64,000 nucleotides of DNA from Lactuca virosa (Eukaryota; Streptophyta; Magnoliopsida; Asterales; Asteraceae). Below are positions 33,201 to 44,724 of the stretch, piece after piece. Below the pieces are notes generated by a model. It had not been told where the DNA came from. It made no database searches and saw only the letters and a program-made list of their open reading frames with translations. The stretch is from positions 251,398,431 through 251,462,430 of the forward strand of contig CAKMRJ010005634.1 of the NCBI GenBank assembly GCA_928212115.1. The letters are read 5' to 3'. A program made the position numbers and the translations under genes. Every line of letters starts with the position of its first letter. Within the stretch, counting starts at the first letter, position 1.

Positions 33201-35411
33201 CTTTCGCCATGTCTGCACGAAGCTCCTCTATTTTGATATTGACATATTCTCGAACCTTTTCAACATCTTGAACAAAAAGGGCATGTATTTTGCTTCGCAA
33301 CCACCTTCAATTCTTTAAGCTCACCATTGAAGGAATCAGATTGAGTCTTGAACCTTGACTCAATATCCTTATCCATCTGTTCAAGTTTCTGCTGAATCCG
33401 ATGCTCTTGAGCATTCAACATCACGTCCATTTCTATACTTGACACTGAATTTTTACCCCCTGCATTCGCTTGGAATTGGAGTAACGAATTGGGCTTTCTG
33501 TTCAGGATCTTAAACTGTTTGTCGGACATCAACATGTGATCTGGTATTTTTTTCTTCTTCAGAATCAAACTCAATATCAACAAATGACCCCATAAACTCA
33601 CCATCATCTGTTTCATCATCATGAACGGTGTTTGGAGTTTTGGTGGTGGATTGGGATGGGAATAAAGAAGTAATGGGTTGTTGCATAATGGTTTCGAAAG
33701 TAGGTGAATGTGTGGATGTAGGTAATGTGGTTGGTGTAGGAATATGAAATGGAGGTAAAGAAACTGTAGGATCAACAATAGAAGTTTCGAAAGTAGAAGA
33801 GAGAATAATTGAAGGATTACCTTGGGCTTCAGTATTCGATACTCCATCACCCTTGTTGACATTTTCATCCGTATCAGATACGTTTGCAGTGATGCCAGAA
33901 GTGCGAACCTCCTCAAAATTTGATTCGGTAGTCGATACTCCGAGTGGTTTGACAATGGTCTGCTCTGGAGTAGATGTCTTTGGTTGTTCACCTTGATTAA
34001 TAGTTGTGTCCACTTTAGAAGTTTCCACATTGGCACCAAGATTTCCAATCTCCTCGAAATTCGACTTGATGGGAGAATCCCTTACAGGTGAAGAATTGCC
34101 CGTTTTATCACGTCCAATTGGAGATTCAGGAACCACCTCATCTTCCATGGAGTCCTCATTTAGAATCAACTTCCTCTGCTTCTTTTGTTTCTTTGAAATG
34201 CATTTGTCCATGTCTTCAGCACGCCTTTTCTTCGAAGCTGGAGACACTGGTGTTGGTATTTCACGAATCACAACCCCTTTACTGTTAAGTTGAGGCTTGC
34301 GAATATAAGATGGAGAAAAGCTTGATGATCGTTCAGGTGAATGGCGCGGTTTATGTGCCATTTTCTTCAATCGTTTCAAGACACCTGATTTTGTAGGTAC
34401 AGCCTCCTTCGAAGGAATGGCAGCTTCTTCAACTACAGGCTTTGGATTTTTCTTCGAAGGTTTTTCTCCTATAACAACTTTATTTGGAGACTTATCCAAA
34501 TTTTCAATTGGACTGGCTTTCGAAGGACTAGGACGAGCATCCTTATTTGATCCTCTACGCTTCTTTGAAGGACCTTCATCAGACTTCGCTAATAACTTGC
34601 CAGTCTCAACTAATGGATTGATAGTCTTCAAATATTCGACCAATACTGGATTAGCTGGGTCGACTTTTTGAAGCATCGCATCATGAATACGAGCCACAGT
34701 AGGAAAAACATCAATTTCATCTTCCACAGTCTTGGGATAATGATATGTTAAGAACTCTGTTGTTTCTTCGCCTTCATGAACCATAATCCCTTCTTTCTCA
34801 TACACGAATTGTAAGATTAAGGTCCAGTATCGAGCACACGAAATCCCATCAACAACATTCGTGTTTCCAATACTTTTAACAAACTCATCCCAGAGTTGAG
34901 TTGCATAATCCACCTGCAAATCATAGTAGATTCCAACCACCATAGCATACACCTCCAATCGAGCTTTATATAACCCCACGATTCTTCCCGTTAAAAAGCG
35001 AAGATAAACGCCAAATAAGAAATTCCAAATACAAGGTAAACTAGACTTCTTAAATTCACTGATCTTGGTAAGAACGGGTTGATGACCCGTCTCATTGAAC
35101 ATATGGATGAATTGGGCATTCGTTACCTTAAAGAAAGGTTCAGCATTGGGGATATTCAGAATTTGAGCAAAAAGTTTCTTGGATAACCAGAGTTTCTTGT
35201 CATTCACCAACTGAAAGGTCACGATCTTCATTGTCTTGTTGTAAGTAGTCGTAGATCCAGCAAGCAATAACCAAGAAATTGGTACTGAGAATGAATTGAA
35301 CATTGAAGTCGACAACACATAATTTTTTAGAGCAACAATGAGCATCTGTAAACCTTCTGGATAAGCATCAACATCTCCAAGAACTTTGTAGTTAGTGCTT
35401 TGGATCTTCAT
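33201..35411 (-). pseudogene. C1 extra ORF, proximal part
   Basis: Unrecognised protein starting MKIQSTNYKVLGDVDAYPEG at 35411. The first ~270 residues look folded and hydrophobic (for example SWLLLAGSTTTYNK and IWNFLFGVYLRFLTGRIVGL). Then follows a long Lys/Ser/Pro-rich region with repeated basic clusters (KKRRGSNKD, SKKRRAEDMDKCISKKQKKQ) that look like nuclear-localisation signals, then an acidic Ser/Thr-rich stretch. The frame is open for 633 codons to 33510. It then shifts near 33545 and again near 33290, before C2 cuts in at 33200. With the distal part the original protein exceeded 1,200 residues. It could be an env-position ORF of the retroelement or captured host sequence. Confidence 0.65.
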
Positions 35412-35447
35412 GATTGATTGGGATGAAACATCTTCTGTGGTTTGAGA

Positions 35448-35462
35448 TTACTTAGCCTTCAT
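35448..35462 (-). other. Five-codon upstream ORF before the C1 extra ORF
   Basis: ATG-AAG-GCT-AAG-TAA lies 36 nt before the main ATG, within the predicted 5' leader. In plants such short upstream ORFs can lower translation of the main ORF; no function is proven here. Confidence 0.45.
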
Positions 35463-35565
35463 TTCTAGGGTTTTGAAGAACTTGAAGACTTTCAGAGAGA
35501 AAAGAACACAAATCATTTGAGAAGATTAAATGTGCGTAAAGTTGGAATAGAATCCCCAAACCCCC

Positions 35566-35572
35566 TTTTATA
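35566..35572 (-). promoter_or_regulatory. Candidate internal promoter TATA box for the C1 extra ORF
   Basis: The minus strand reads GTATAAAAGGGGG, a strong TATA match 155 nt upstream of the ATG at 35411. A start site about 25-30 nt downstream would give a ~125-nt leader. It suggests that the extra ORF was transcribed from its own promoter rather than only from the LTR. Confidence 0.55.
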
Positions 35573-35579
35573 CGTACAC

Positions 35580-37030
35580 CTAGTTTTGAATTTTAAATGG
35601 TTTGCGCATTGAATGATAAGCCACGTGTCACCTTGAAAAGCGGAGCTAGTGACGTAAAGATAGCCATGTGTGATAAAGTGATGATCACTTTTCCTTGAAA
35701 ACCGCGTAGTAACGAAAGCGTCACATCCATCATTATGTTCAATAGTACCAAGAGGATAAGAACCGTCAGAAACCTTCGGAATAGAGGTTAGGCTCTTTCA
35801 CTTTTGGGTTTAAAAGCGAATTCATGTGCCAGACTTTCGAAATCATCAGCCTGAGTTGGTATTACTCAGAACCTCAAGGATTTCGTGAGTACAATATGTG
35901 CCAAAGAAAAAGATAAGAAGGAATATAAGAAAATTTTGGATATGTGATGTCAAAATATTTCGACACAAATGCAGTTAGATCCCAGGTAAAGATCACTTCG
36001 CTAATCGTCAAGAGAGATGACCAACAGCTTGTGTAGTTTCCTGTGAATTACAATCGAATACTTATACAGAAGTATCAAAGGGCATCTTTTGATAAGGCTT
36101 CATGGATTGGCTAAAAATTTCGTTACATATCACATCTAAACATACGAGTGATATATTATAAACGAAATTACTTGTTTGACCAGTGTAGTCAGGGACAAGT
36201 GTAGCTTGGAAAAATATATGAAGTAACTAAGAATCAGATAGATACTCACACTGAAAAAGAAAGAATATGATCTTGTTGGGTAAAAATGTTGTGGGTTTCG
36301 AACATTTTAGCAAGACCACGCAAAAAGAAAGAATATGATTTGGAGTATCAAAAAGTGGTACTGAAACAAAATTTCTTTAAAATCTAGAACAAATTTCCTC
36401 GTCAATTCCTTTAATGGTTCGAAATTTTGGGTTTAACTTTCATCATGGAAGGTAGCTCAGAGACTAATGTGAATAAAGCCTATTTTGGGAATGAATTTTC
36501 ATCATGAAAAGTATATTAAGGCTTTTGAAAACACATCGAGTCATGGAGGATTGGGTCGACATACTGCAGCATGCTTCTAGGGACATCCTAACTAGGACAA
36601 AGTTTCGAAAATATACCTTTCCCTCAAGCAGCAAGCATGAACCAACAAAAATCTTCGCTAAAAGCTACACTAGAAAAGATTAACAAAACACAAAAATATT
36701 TTTGGATTTTTGATTTTTGAAAGAAAATAACAAAAATAAGAAAACCTTTTTGATATTTTTGAATTTTGAAAGAGAAAAAAAAAATGAAAATCTTTTTGTT
36801 GTTTTTTATTTTTAAAGAAAAATAGAAAACAATAAGAAAAATGTACCTGACTAGAGAAAATTTGAAAACTAGCAAAAGTAACGAAGATTTTGTCAAACCA
36901 TTGTGCATAATGTCGAAAGCGAAGCATGTCGAAGCGTTGACTATGAACAGTAATCGTTGAATAATGAATAGTAACCACTGAATAAAGAACAGTAACCGCT
37001 GAATCGACATCTTTGCTCCACTTTGGATTG
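35580..37030 (-). other. C1 spacer between RNase H and the extra ORF
   Basis: About 1.45 kb of AT-rich sequence. Open frames at 36624-37068 are low-complexity Phe/Lys/Ile runs caused by A/T-rich stretches near 36670-36850, and I do not call them genes. The region next to the TATA box probably holds the promoter. Confidence 0.5.
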
Positions 37031-37500
37031 TCATTCTGACGAAGTCTGCCCAGGAACAGAATTCGCATCCATCATTCCTAAGCCATTCAGAATTCTCACG
37101 AAAGATTTTTCATCTAATGGTTTTGTAGAGATATCAGCAAGCTGATCAGTTGTCTTTACAAAATGAACTTCTATGTTTCCATCTTCAACGTGATCTTTTA
37201 TAAAATGGTAATGAAGAGCAATGTGTTTGGTTTTCGAATGTTGCATAGGGGTTATGGCAGATGCGAATGGCACTTTGTGAGTCACAATACAACAGAATTT
37301 TCTTCATGTTGATTGCATAATCACACAGTTGACTTTGTATCCATATGATTTGTGAATGCAAGCTGCGGCAGCAACATATTATGCTTCTGTTGTGGAAATC
37401 GAAACACAGGTTTGCTTTTTCGACTGCCAGCTTACGAACTTCCCATCCAATAGTTGACATCTGCCACTTGTGCTTTTACGATCAAGATTACCACCCAAAT
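37031..37500 (-). pseudogene. C1 RNase H
   Basis: Copia RNase H remnants. A degraded start near 37480 is followed by THKVPFASAITPMQHSKTKH and IALHYHFIKDHVEDG, then the typical C terminus TTDQLADISTKPLDEKSF. The pol frame ends at about 37031. Frameshifts lie between 37250 and 37480, so the domain is broken. Confidence 0.8.
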
Positions 37501-38544
37501 CTGCATCTGAGAATGCTTGAATGAAAAAGCCTGTCTTCGAAGGATAGCACAGTCCTAACGAAGTTGTTCATTTGAGATGGCGAAATATATTCTTGACTGC
37601 AGTTACATGAGGTTCCCTGGGATTCGATTGGTACCTAGCACAATTGCACACATAAAACATAATATTAGGTCGACTTGCCGTGAGGTAAAGTAACGAACCT
37701 ATCATGCTTCGATGCAATGTGAGATCAACAGCTGGTTTATCTAACGAAGGATTAAGCCTTATTCCAACTGCCATTGGTACTCTTAGCTTTGTGCTATTCG
37801 TCATTCCAAACTTTTCAAGCAGATTTCTTGTATACTTCTCTTGATTGATAAATATTCCTTCTCTGCTTTGACGAATAATTAATCCCAGAAAATTGTTTAT
37901 TTTCCCCCATCATGCTGATCTTAACCTGACTTTTCATCAGATTTTTGAATTCTCTTGACAAAGTAGGGTCAGTAGAGCCAAAAATAATATCATCGACATA
38001 AATTTGAACAAGCATTAGATGATTCCCAAATTTCTTTCGAAAGAGAGTGGGATCAACTGATCCTTGTTTAAATTTCGATTGCTTTAAGAAATTGATAAGA
38101 GTTGCATATCATGCTCTTGGTGCTTGTTTTAACCCATAAACAGCTTTATCTAAAATATAACAATGATCAGGGAATTCTTCGTTTATAAAACCTGGGGGTT
38201 GTTCAACGTACACCGTCTCTTCGAGTTCACCGTTAAGAAACGCACACTTGACATCCATCTGGTAGACATCAAAATCCTTGTGCGCTGCATAGGCTAAAAA
38301 TATTCGAACTGCCTCGAGTCTTGCGACAGGGGTGAAGGTTTCCTCATAGTCTATACCTTCTTGTTGCGAATAACCTTTAACTACAAGCCTAGCTTTGTTT
38401 CGAACAATATTACCATCTTTATCTGTTTTATTTTTAAAGATCCATTTTAATCCCACAATTGAAACATCTTTTGGTTTGGGAATTAATCTCCAAACCTTGT
38501 TTCTTTCAAATTCAGCAAGCTCGGATTGCATAGAAACAACTCAA
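37501..38544 (-). pseudogene. C1 reverse transcriptase
   Basis: Begins with NKVWRLIPKPKDVSIVGLKW. It continues with the copia motifs QMDVKCAFLNGELEETVYVE, AVYGLKQAPRA and the catalytic IYVDDIIFGSTDP. YLTASRPNIMFYVCNCARYQ follows at about 37690. Stops at about 38107, 37815 and 37568 split it. The Trp expected after QAPRA is replaced by a TGA stop, a typical deamination change. Confidence 0.88.
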
Positions 38545-39276
38545 TCAGGATGTTTCATAGCAGCTTTTGACTGATTTAGGTTCAATTTTCGAAATAAAAA
38601 CATTGAACATGCAAAATTCTTGGTGTACATTAAGTATCTCATTCTTTACACGAAGTTGAGCTCGTGTTAACACTCCATCATGAGGATCTCCAAGAACTTG
38701 TTCCTTTGGATGACTTCGAGTGCATCTATCCATTGGAGGATATGAATGATCAAAGTCCAAAGGTGCATCTTTGAATATTTCTTCAGTTTCAGATCCTTCA
38801 CCTGCATTTGACAAATTATCATTAATTTCATGAAATTCATCATCCTGAACATTTGAAACATTTGTATTATTTCCAACTTGCTCCCCCTCGATAGTTGTCT
38901 TATTATCAGGATGCTCCTCCTCGACATCAACATTCATTCTTTCTCTCTCCCCCTCGAAAGTATGCTCCCCCTCAACTTGTGCAGACGAATTCAAGTGCTC
39001 CCCCTCAACTTGAACATTCGTTATAACTGGCAGACTTTCGTTATTACTTGAAGAATTTGTTGATGATAACAAATCATTGTTATCCTGTGTGAGAATTAAT
39101 TCATCCGAATGTTTCGATGCTTCAGGCACTCGATTGTCATCAGCATTAACTTCGGCATCAATAGCTCGATCTGGAACACCAAAAATCAAATCATAATCAA
39201 AAGCTAACGAATTCAAAGATTGAGATTCATTATTTGATTCATTTATTATTGGTTGTTGTTCAAAGGTCTTTTCCAC
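38545..39276 (-). pseudogene. C1 integrase-RT linker
   Basis: A 243-codon open stretch, acidic and Asn/Ser-rich, between the integrase C terminus and RT. It includes a repeated VEGEH / QVEGEH motif and the conserved RCTRSHPKEQVLGDPHDGV sequence that precedes RT in many copia elements. Probably disordered. Confidence 0.75.
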
Positions 39277-40290
39277 TTATTTAACATAATAATCATCAAA
39301 AGTGACATTAAATGTTTCTTCAATTTTCCTCGTTCGTTTGTTTAACACCCTGTAAGCAACCGAATTGTGTGAATATCCCAAGAATATCCCTTCATTAGCT
39401 TTTGACTGAAATTTTGAAAGATTATCCTTGAGATTCATAATGAAAACACCTGCAGCCAAAAACATGAAAGAATTTAACATTTGGTTTTCGGTTGTTAATA
39501 ATCTCATAAGGAGTGATGTTAAAATGACGATGAATAAAAGATCGATTTTGTGTAAAACATGCAGTAGAAACTGCTTCGACCCTTTAAATATTGAGGAAGA
39601 TTCGCATATGTGAGCAGTTCTTGCAGATTCGCAAAGTGAACGATTTCTCCTTTCTACGACACCATTCTGTTGAGGAGTGTAAGGTGAAGAGAAATTATGT
39701 GAAACTCCTTTGTCTGTTAGAAACGAATCAAGAACATTGTTCTTAAATTCGGAGTCGTTGTCACTCTTGATCTTTTGAACCTTTTTCTTCAAACGTAGTT
39801 CAATATGCTTGATGAAGTCGATCATTGCTTGAGCAGTTTTGGATTTTAGTCGTAGAAAATATACTCAAGTAAACCGTGCAAAATCATCAACAATGACCAA
39901 TATGTATCTTTTCTTATTGAGAGTCTCAACAGTCGAGGGTCCACATAGATCAATATGAAGAAGTTCCAGAGGTTCAACAATCTTTGAATCAATAACGACT
40001 GGATGACCTTGTTTGTGTTGCTTTCCTAGTTCGCAAGTTGCACACAAAGTATCATTATCAAATTTTAACACTGGTAAACCTCTAAAAAGATCATTTACCA
40101 CCAACTTATTCAAATTTCGAAAATTTAAAGGAGAAAGTCTTCGATGCCAGAGCCAGCTAACATCTGATGAAGCTTTCGAAAATAAGCACACCGAAGGAAT
40201 CCCAACAATTGGTTTGATGTCGAGAGTAAACATATCGCCTTTTCGTTTTGATTTGAGCAATACTTCTTTTGGGTCAATGTTCGAAATCAC
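39277..40290 (-). pseudogene. C1 integrase
   Basis: The GAG-pre-integrase zinc region (WHRRLSPLNFRNLNKL, then CATCELGKQHK) leads into the core: ELLHIDLCGPS, KIKSDNDSEFKN and TPQQNGVVERRNRSL supply the D, D and E. A stop lies near 39866, and the middle of the C-terminal half (about 39450-39600) is frameshifted before FLGYSHNSVAYRVLNKRT. Confidence 0.88.
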
Positions 40291-40296
40291 ACTGCC

Positions 40297-40590
40297 TTAT
40301 TCATTAAACACCACTTGATTGCCAGTGCCCACAACAAGTTGCGAAACACTTATCAAGTTATGTTGAAGACCTTCAACATAAGCCACCCTGTTCACCGTGA
40401 ATTTACCATTTGTTACTTTTCCATATCCTTTGACTTGACATTTGTGATTGTTGCCAAACTTCACTACTCCAACATTATCTAGGGTTCGATAATCACGCAA
40501 GTTTTCCTTCTTTCCAGTCATGTGACGAGAGCAACCATTATCAATATACCATTTTTCATCATATTGCTCGTCACTCAAAACCTGCAATCA
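40297..40590 (-). pseudogene. C1 aspartic protease
   Basis: WYIDNGCSRHMTGKKENL is visible. The copia active site is normally Asp-Ser-Gly; here it reads Asp-Asn-Gly, so catalysis is doubtful. It is followed by VEGLQHNLISVSQL, the usual lead-in to the integrase. Confidence 0.82.
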
Positions 40591-43500
40591 ATGAAAGAAT
40601 TTAGGTCCCCATGGCTGTTTGGGTCCTTGGTTATTAGACTGGAAAACATTGTGAAAAGAGATCCTAAAATCCAATTACGAACTTTAGATTTGAGACTATC
40701 AATTACGTCAACTCCGTTAGTTAAAGGCACAGAAAAGTAAGTATTCTCAGGTTTAGAATTTTCACTGACTTTCGCCTGTTTTTTCTTAGTAACCTTTTCT
40801 TTCGGAATGGCTCTCCAATGTTTGACTGAAGGATTTGATTCCTTGGATGAAGAGCTTCCATTCGAAGATTCATTCAGATACTTGTCATAAGCATCCTTGA
40901 TTTATTGTTGAGAAAACTTTCCTGACTGAAATAATTTTATTTTCCTTCAAGCCAATGGTTAATGTTTTTCATATCTGACTTTCCTTTGACATACGAAACT
41001 TTGGGAACATGTTTCGTAGGAGGATTTGGAAAGTGTGGTTGAATTGGTTTGAAAATTACATTCCTTTTTATTGGAATATTTCAAACTTTTGAGTTGAAAA
41101 CAGCGGTTTCGTTTGAGAGAAAAAACGATTTTGAACATTCGTTGGTTTATTCAAAAATCGATTTTGTCTTGAAAAATGATTTTGAAAATTTTGTTGATTT
41201 GAATTGTAATTCCTTGATGATTGATTATTTGTGAACTTCTTTTCATTTGATGTTTGCGAATTAGGTTTTGTATAGGATATTGACTCTTGAGATTTAGAAT
41301 TTGAAAAGTCAAATTGTGGTTTATTTGGAGACAAATCTTTTTGATTTAGAGCGAGATTTTTCTTATTTTCAACTTTCTTTTGAAAAGAATTCTGAACCGT
41401 TTTAGACTTTTTCTGTTCAGAAGATTTATTTAGCATCACATTTTGTTTCTTTCAAGACTCAATGTTTTGCCAAAAAACTTTCTTGTATGCTTGTCTCATT
41501 GAAATACCACTTTCTTTCGAAAACTTATCAATTTGTTCCTTAAACTCTTGAGAATTAATTTTGACATTTTGAGAAACAATTCCATCTTTCTTTGAAACAT
41601 CTTTTTATTTTTCAGATTTTTCAACCCAAACTCGTTGTGGTTTTTGTCGTTGAAAAGTGTAAGAATTCTTTTTAAATTGTTTTCGACTGTACTTTGATTT
41701 GAGAAAAATCTTTCTTTTGATGCTTTGTTGTTATCTTCTTCAACCAATTTATGAATCTCAGGTTAACATTATCACTACTTCCTTTTGTGACAAAAACCTG
41801 ATTCAGAAAGATAACCTCATCTGAGCATTTAAAATTCGGATACACAACTGTATTGGTTTCAAGGTAATGAGAACCTTTTTCCTTCATTATTGTGTTGAAT
41901 TTCTCTGTTTCATCAAAAACCTGATCAACAATAACCCTTGGAATTGTTGTTTCTTTCGGAACATCTTCATTTTCATCTTTGTTGTCTGTTTGACTATCTT
42001 CGACAGTCACATAGTCACGATCATGAACTTTCGAAGTTGAGGGTTTGTCAGTGTCAACTTTAACAGGAGAATCATTACATTTTTCTTTACCTTTATCCAT
42101 TGAAGCGACATTAATGACAGACAACTGAGAACAATCAATAACTTCCTTCTCTTCAATTTCATTAATATTATCATAATCATCTTCGATATCAGCAAAATTA
42201 GTTTGAGGGTCACTTTTCGAATTCTCAGTTCTTTTCAAAATCTTAATTTTTTCGTCTTTGGTCAAGGTCTCATTTACAATGTCAACTAATTCATTAGCAT
42301 TCAGACATGTCAACTAATTCATTAGCATTCAAAGAATGATGTGATGTTGTCAATTTACCATATAATCTTTTGGCAGAGTTACAGTAGATATTGTGTTGTT
42401 TTAATAACATTTTAACATCTACACTTAGGCAATCTCTATCACACATCAAATTTGTTATTTGCATATCTAAGTATTCTACTTTCATTTTCTTCGAATCCAA
42501 CAACCTCTTAGTTTCTAAGAGTTGTGTGTTTGACTTCTTTGCATCATTACTAGCAGAAATAAGTAAATCGTTAACGTAAGTAATAGCTGCATCAAACTCA
42601 GAATGAATCGAATCATATGCACTAGAGGGAATATTAAAAGATTGTAAAAGATAACGTACCTGAGAAGTCATTGGAGATTTGTGTGAATATGTTGAAACAA
42701 AGCACCTCTCGGTTCTTTTCTCTTCCTCTTCTTCCTCAAACTTCACAAACATAGCCCCGTGTGTAGGATTTCGCATCTCATAGTCGTCGGAACCAGATAA
42801 CCAAATCTGGTATGTACCATCTTCTTCATCCACACCTTTGGCCAGCAGAGACAATCCTTTTGCCTTTGCACAAACCTCTTCCAACCTTTCAACATAATAA
42901 GCTTCGTCTTTTACCTTGCTCTTCTTCTCATCACGCTTCCGAAGCATACGATCACTTTCCATATGATTCACCCCATTGCAGTAATGGCAGTCGAATCCAG
43001 CATCACCTCTTAGCTTTCTCTCTTTCTTTTCTTCCTCGGCACAAACTTCTTTCTTTTCAACCTTCTTCTCATCATTCCCAGATTTTCCAGCAAAATTTCC
43101 CCTCACATCACCTGTTTTCGACTTTGCATTGAATGGCTTCTTGAAAAATTTCTTTACTCGATTATTAGAGTAAAATGCAACAACCTCATCATCAGAGTTT
43201 ACAATGAACCCTTCATTATCCGAATCTTCTTTCTCTGTAGCCTCTTTCTTAACTTCCCTTCCAGTAACTTTCGAAACCAAAGCAAGCATACCACCCAGAC
43301 AGATCTTCTCTTCTTCAACTATTTCATTAACTTCGGATTCATGAGTTTTCAACAAATTGTAAAGATCATTCAAGGAGAAATAATCGAAACTTTGTTGAGT
43401 CTTCACCATCAGACAAACATTTCGCCACTCTTTGCGAAGCCCCATTATGAATGTGAGATTAAAATCCATAGTTGACCTGGTGATCCCATACCGATTTCAC

Positions 43501-43988
43501 TTGTAGATGAGCTCATTCAGACGATTATAGTACAATTCGATGGATTCACCTTCTTTTTATTTAAGTTCTCCTAATTCAACCAGACAATTTTTCACTGAAT
43601 TGATTTTTGTCTTTTCACTCCCTTGATACTTTTCCTTCAGAGTATTCCATATCTCTTTTGCAGTATTACAACTACGAACGTAATTGTAAACAACAGGAGG
43701 TAGAGCACCTCTGAGTTCTCTCATACACTTCTTCTCATTCTTCAACAATCTTTCAGTTTTTTCATTAACATTTTGATTATTGGAAGAAGTTCCAATACTC
43801 TGGACAGCAGGAGGTGGACGAACATCACCGAGAATACACTTCCACTGTTCTTCATCGATTCCGTTCAAGTAATCCTCCATACGATCAGCCCATTGATCGT
43901 AATACTCGGGAATCAGCATCGAAATCTTCATTGATGAATCGAGGATATGAGAATAAGACGTCATCGTGTTCATGTTGAAGTTCGCCAT
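40591..43988 (-). pseudogene. C1 Gag (long form)
   Basis: Starts MANFNMNTMTSYSHILDSSM at 43988, with copia Gag motifs (EYYDQWADRMEDYLNG, KEIWNTLKEKYQGS). A knuckle-like CHYCNGVNHMESDRM near 42960-43000 has lost its last Cys. A predicted coiled-coil region (DAKKSNTQLLETKRLLDSKK) follows. The C-terminal part (42300-40600) is Lys/Asn/Gln-rich. There are stops at about 43556 and 43485, and a 28-bp tandem duplication at 42279-42331 shifts the frame. At over 1,100 codons the region is longer than a typical copia Gag. Confidence 0.8.
42279..42331. repeat. 28-bp tandem duplication in C1 gag
   Basis: A 25-bp sequence beginning ATGTCAACTAATTCATTAGC occurs at 42279 and again at 42307, separated by GAC. 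The 28-bp period is not a multiple of three, so it changes the frame. Confidence 0.93.
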
Positions 43989-44218
43989 TGTTGTATGGAA
44001 ATGTTTTGAGAAAATCTCAAATTGGAATGAGATCAAACAACTAAAACACTCAGAAAACACCAATCGAATACTCAATTTAACAGCTAGAATGCAGAATCGA
44101 CTCACAACGGAAGATCTAAGATGATTTTCTAATGCAAAAGAGCGGAAAATTGAGATCCAACATGAGACTCAAAACTTTTACAAAACTCAAAAAATTAGAA
44201 CAACTTTGTATGAATCCT
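43989..44218 (-). other. C1 5' leader
   Basis: A short 230-nt untranslated leader between PBS and gag. Nothing conserved is recognised in it. Confidence 0.6.
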
Positions 44219-44230
44219 GCTCTGATACCA
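44219..44230 (-). promoter_or_regulatory. C1 primer-binding site (tRNA-iMet)
   Basis: TGGTATCAGAGC on the minus strand, two bases from the LTR. Confidence 0.92.
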
Positions 44231-44232
44231 AA

Positions 44233-44543
44233 TGTAGTTGTCATGAAATCAAATATGTATTACGAGATCAGAGTAATTTATGAATGATGAACACAAGATC
44301 TAAATAATATATATTTGGCTCAATTAAGCTTCCAGTGAGTACAGAGTGTTTTAGACAATTGCACGAAAGTTCTTATGTAACTCTATTACACCTCCCTATT
44401 TATAGGGAACATGAAAGCGAACAAATAATACAACGGACTAGACACTGTAACTTTCAAAACATAATATGCCCTTGTAATAAAGTTACAAACTATCAAAACT
44501 AATAATGACATTCGAAACCTCACAACTATATTCGACATCTACA
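44233..44543 (-). repeat. C1 5' LTR
   Basis: A 311-bp LTR with TGTAG/CTACA ends. On the minus strand it contains a TATA box (CCCTATAAATAGGG, 44394-44407). The partner LTR is outside the window, so its length rests on the terminal inverted repeats and the PBS. Confidence 0.75.
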
Positions 44544-44724
44544 AAGTCTGTTGTCGCAAATAATTATGGGTAGTTCTCCCTCATCTCATCCTTAGGCTCC
44601 CACGTCCACTCTGAACCCTTGCGGTGCTGCCACGCACCTTACAACTTGACAACCTTGTTCCTTAAGGGTTTCGTCTTCTGATCAACAATCGCCACCGGTC
44701 TCTCAATATAAATCAGGCGATGAT
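44544..44724 (-). pseudogene. G0: 3' end of a gypsy pol gene (left piece)
   Basis: From about 44556 the minus strand encodes IYIERPVAIVDQKTK, a TAA stop and then AWQHRKGSEWTWEPKDEM, a chromodomain-type C terminus like that of T1. It is cut by T3 at 44724; ATGAT (44720-44724) recurs at 63715-63719, and the reading continues at 63720. The junction with the C1 LTR at 44543 is where C1 inserted near the end of this gene. Confidence 0.85.

Larger units (their letters stand above)
24247..44543 (-). mobile_element. C1: Ty1/copia element with extra 3' ORF (left end truncated)
   Basis: On the minus strand: 5' LTR (44543-44233), PBS, long gag, protease, integrase, RT, RNase H, then a spacer and a very long extra ORF. 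The element is split by C2 (25780-33200) and cut at 24247 by G1; its 3' LTR must lie left of the window. RT motifs (IYVDDIIFGSTDP, GLKQAPRA) resemble Sirevirus-type copia elements, and an extra ORF after pol would fit. The LTR of only 311 bp does not, so I leave the lineage open. The coding region has many stops and frameshifts. Confidence 0.85.

Noticed and set aside
36624..37068. Phe/Lys/Ile-rich open frames in the C1 spacer
   Set aside because: Low-complexity AT-rich sequence; no domain or conserved start.
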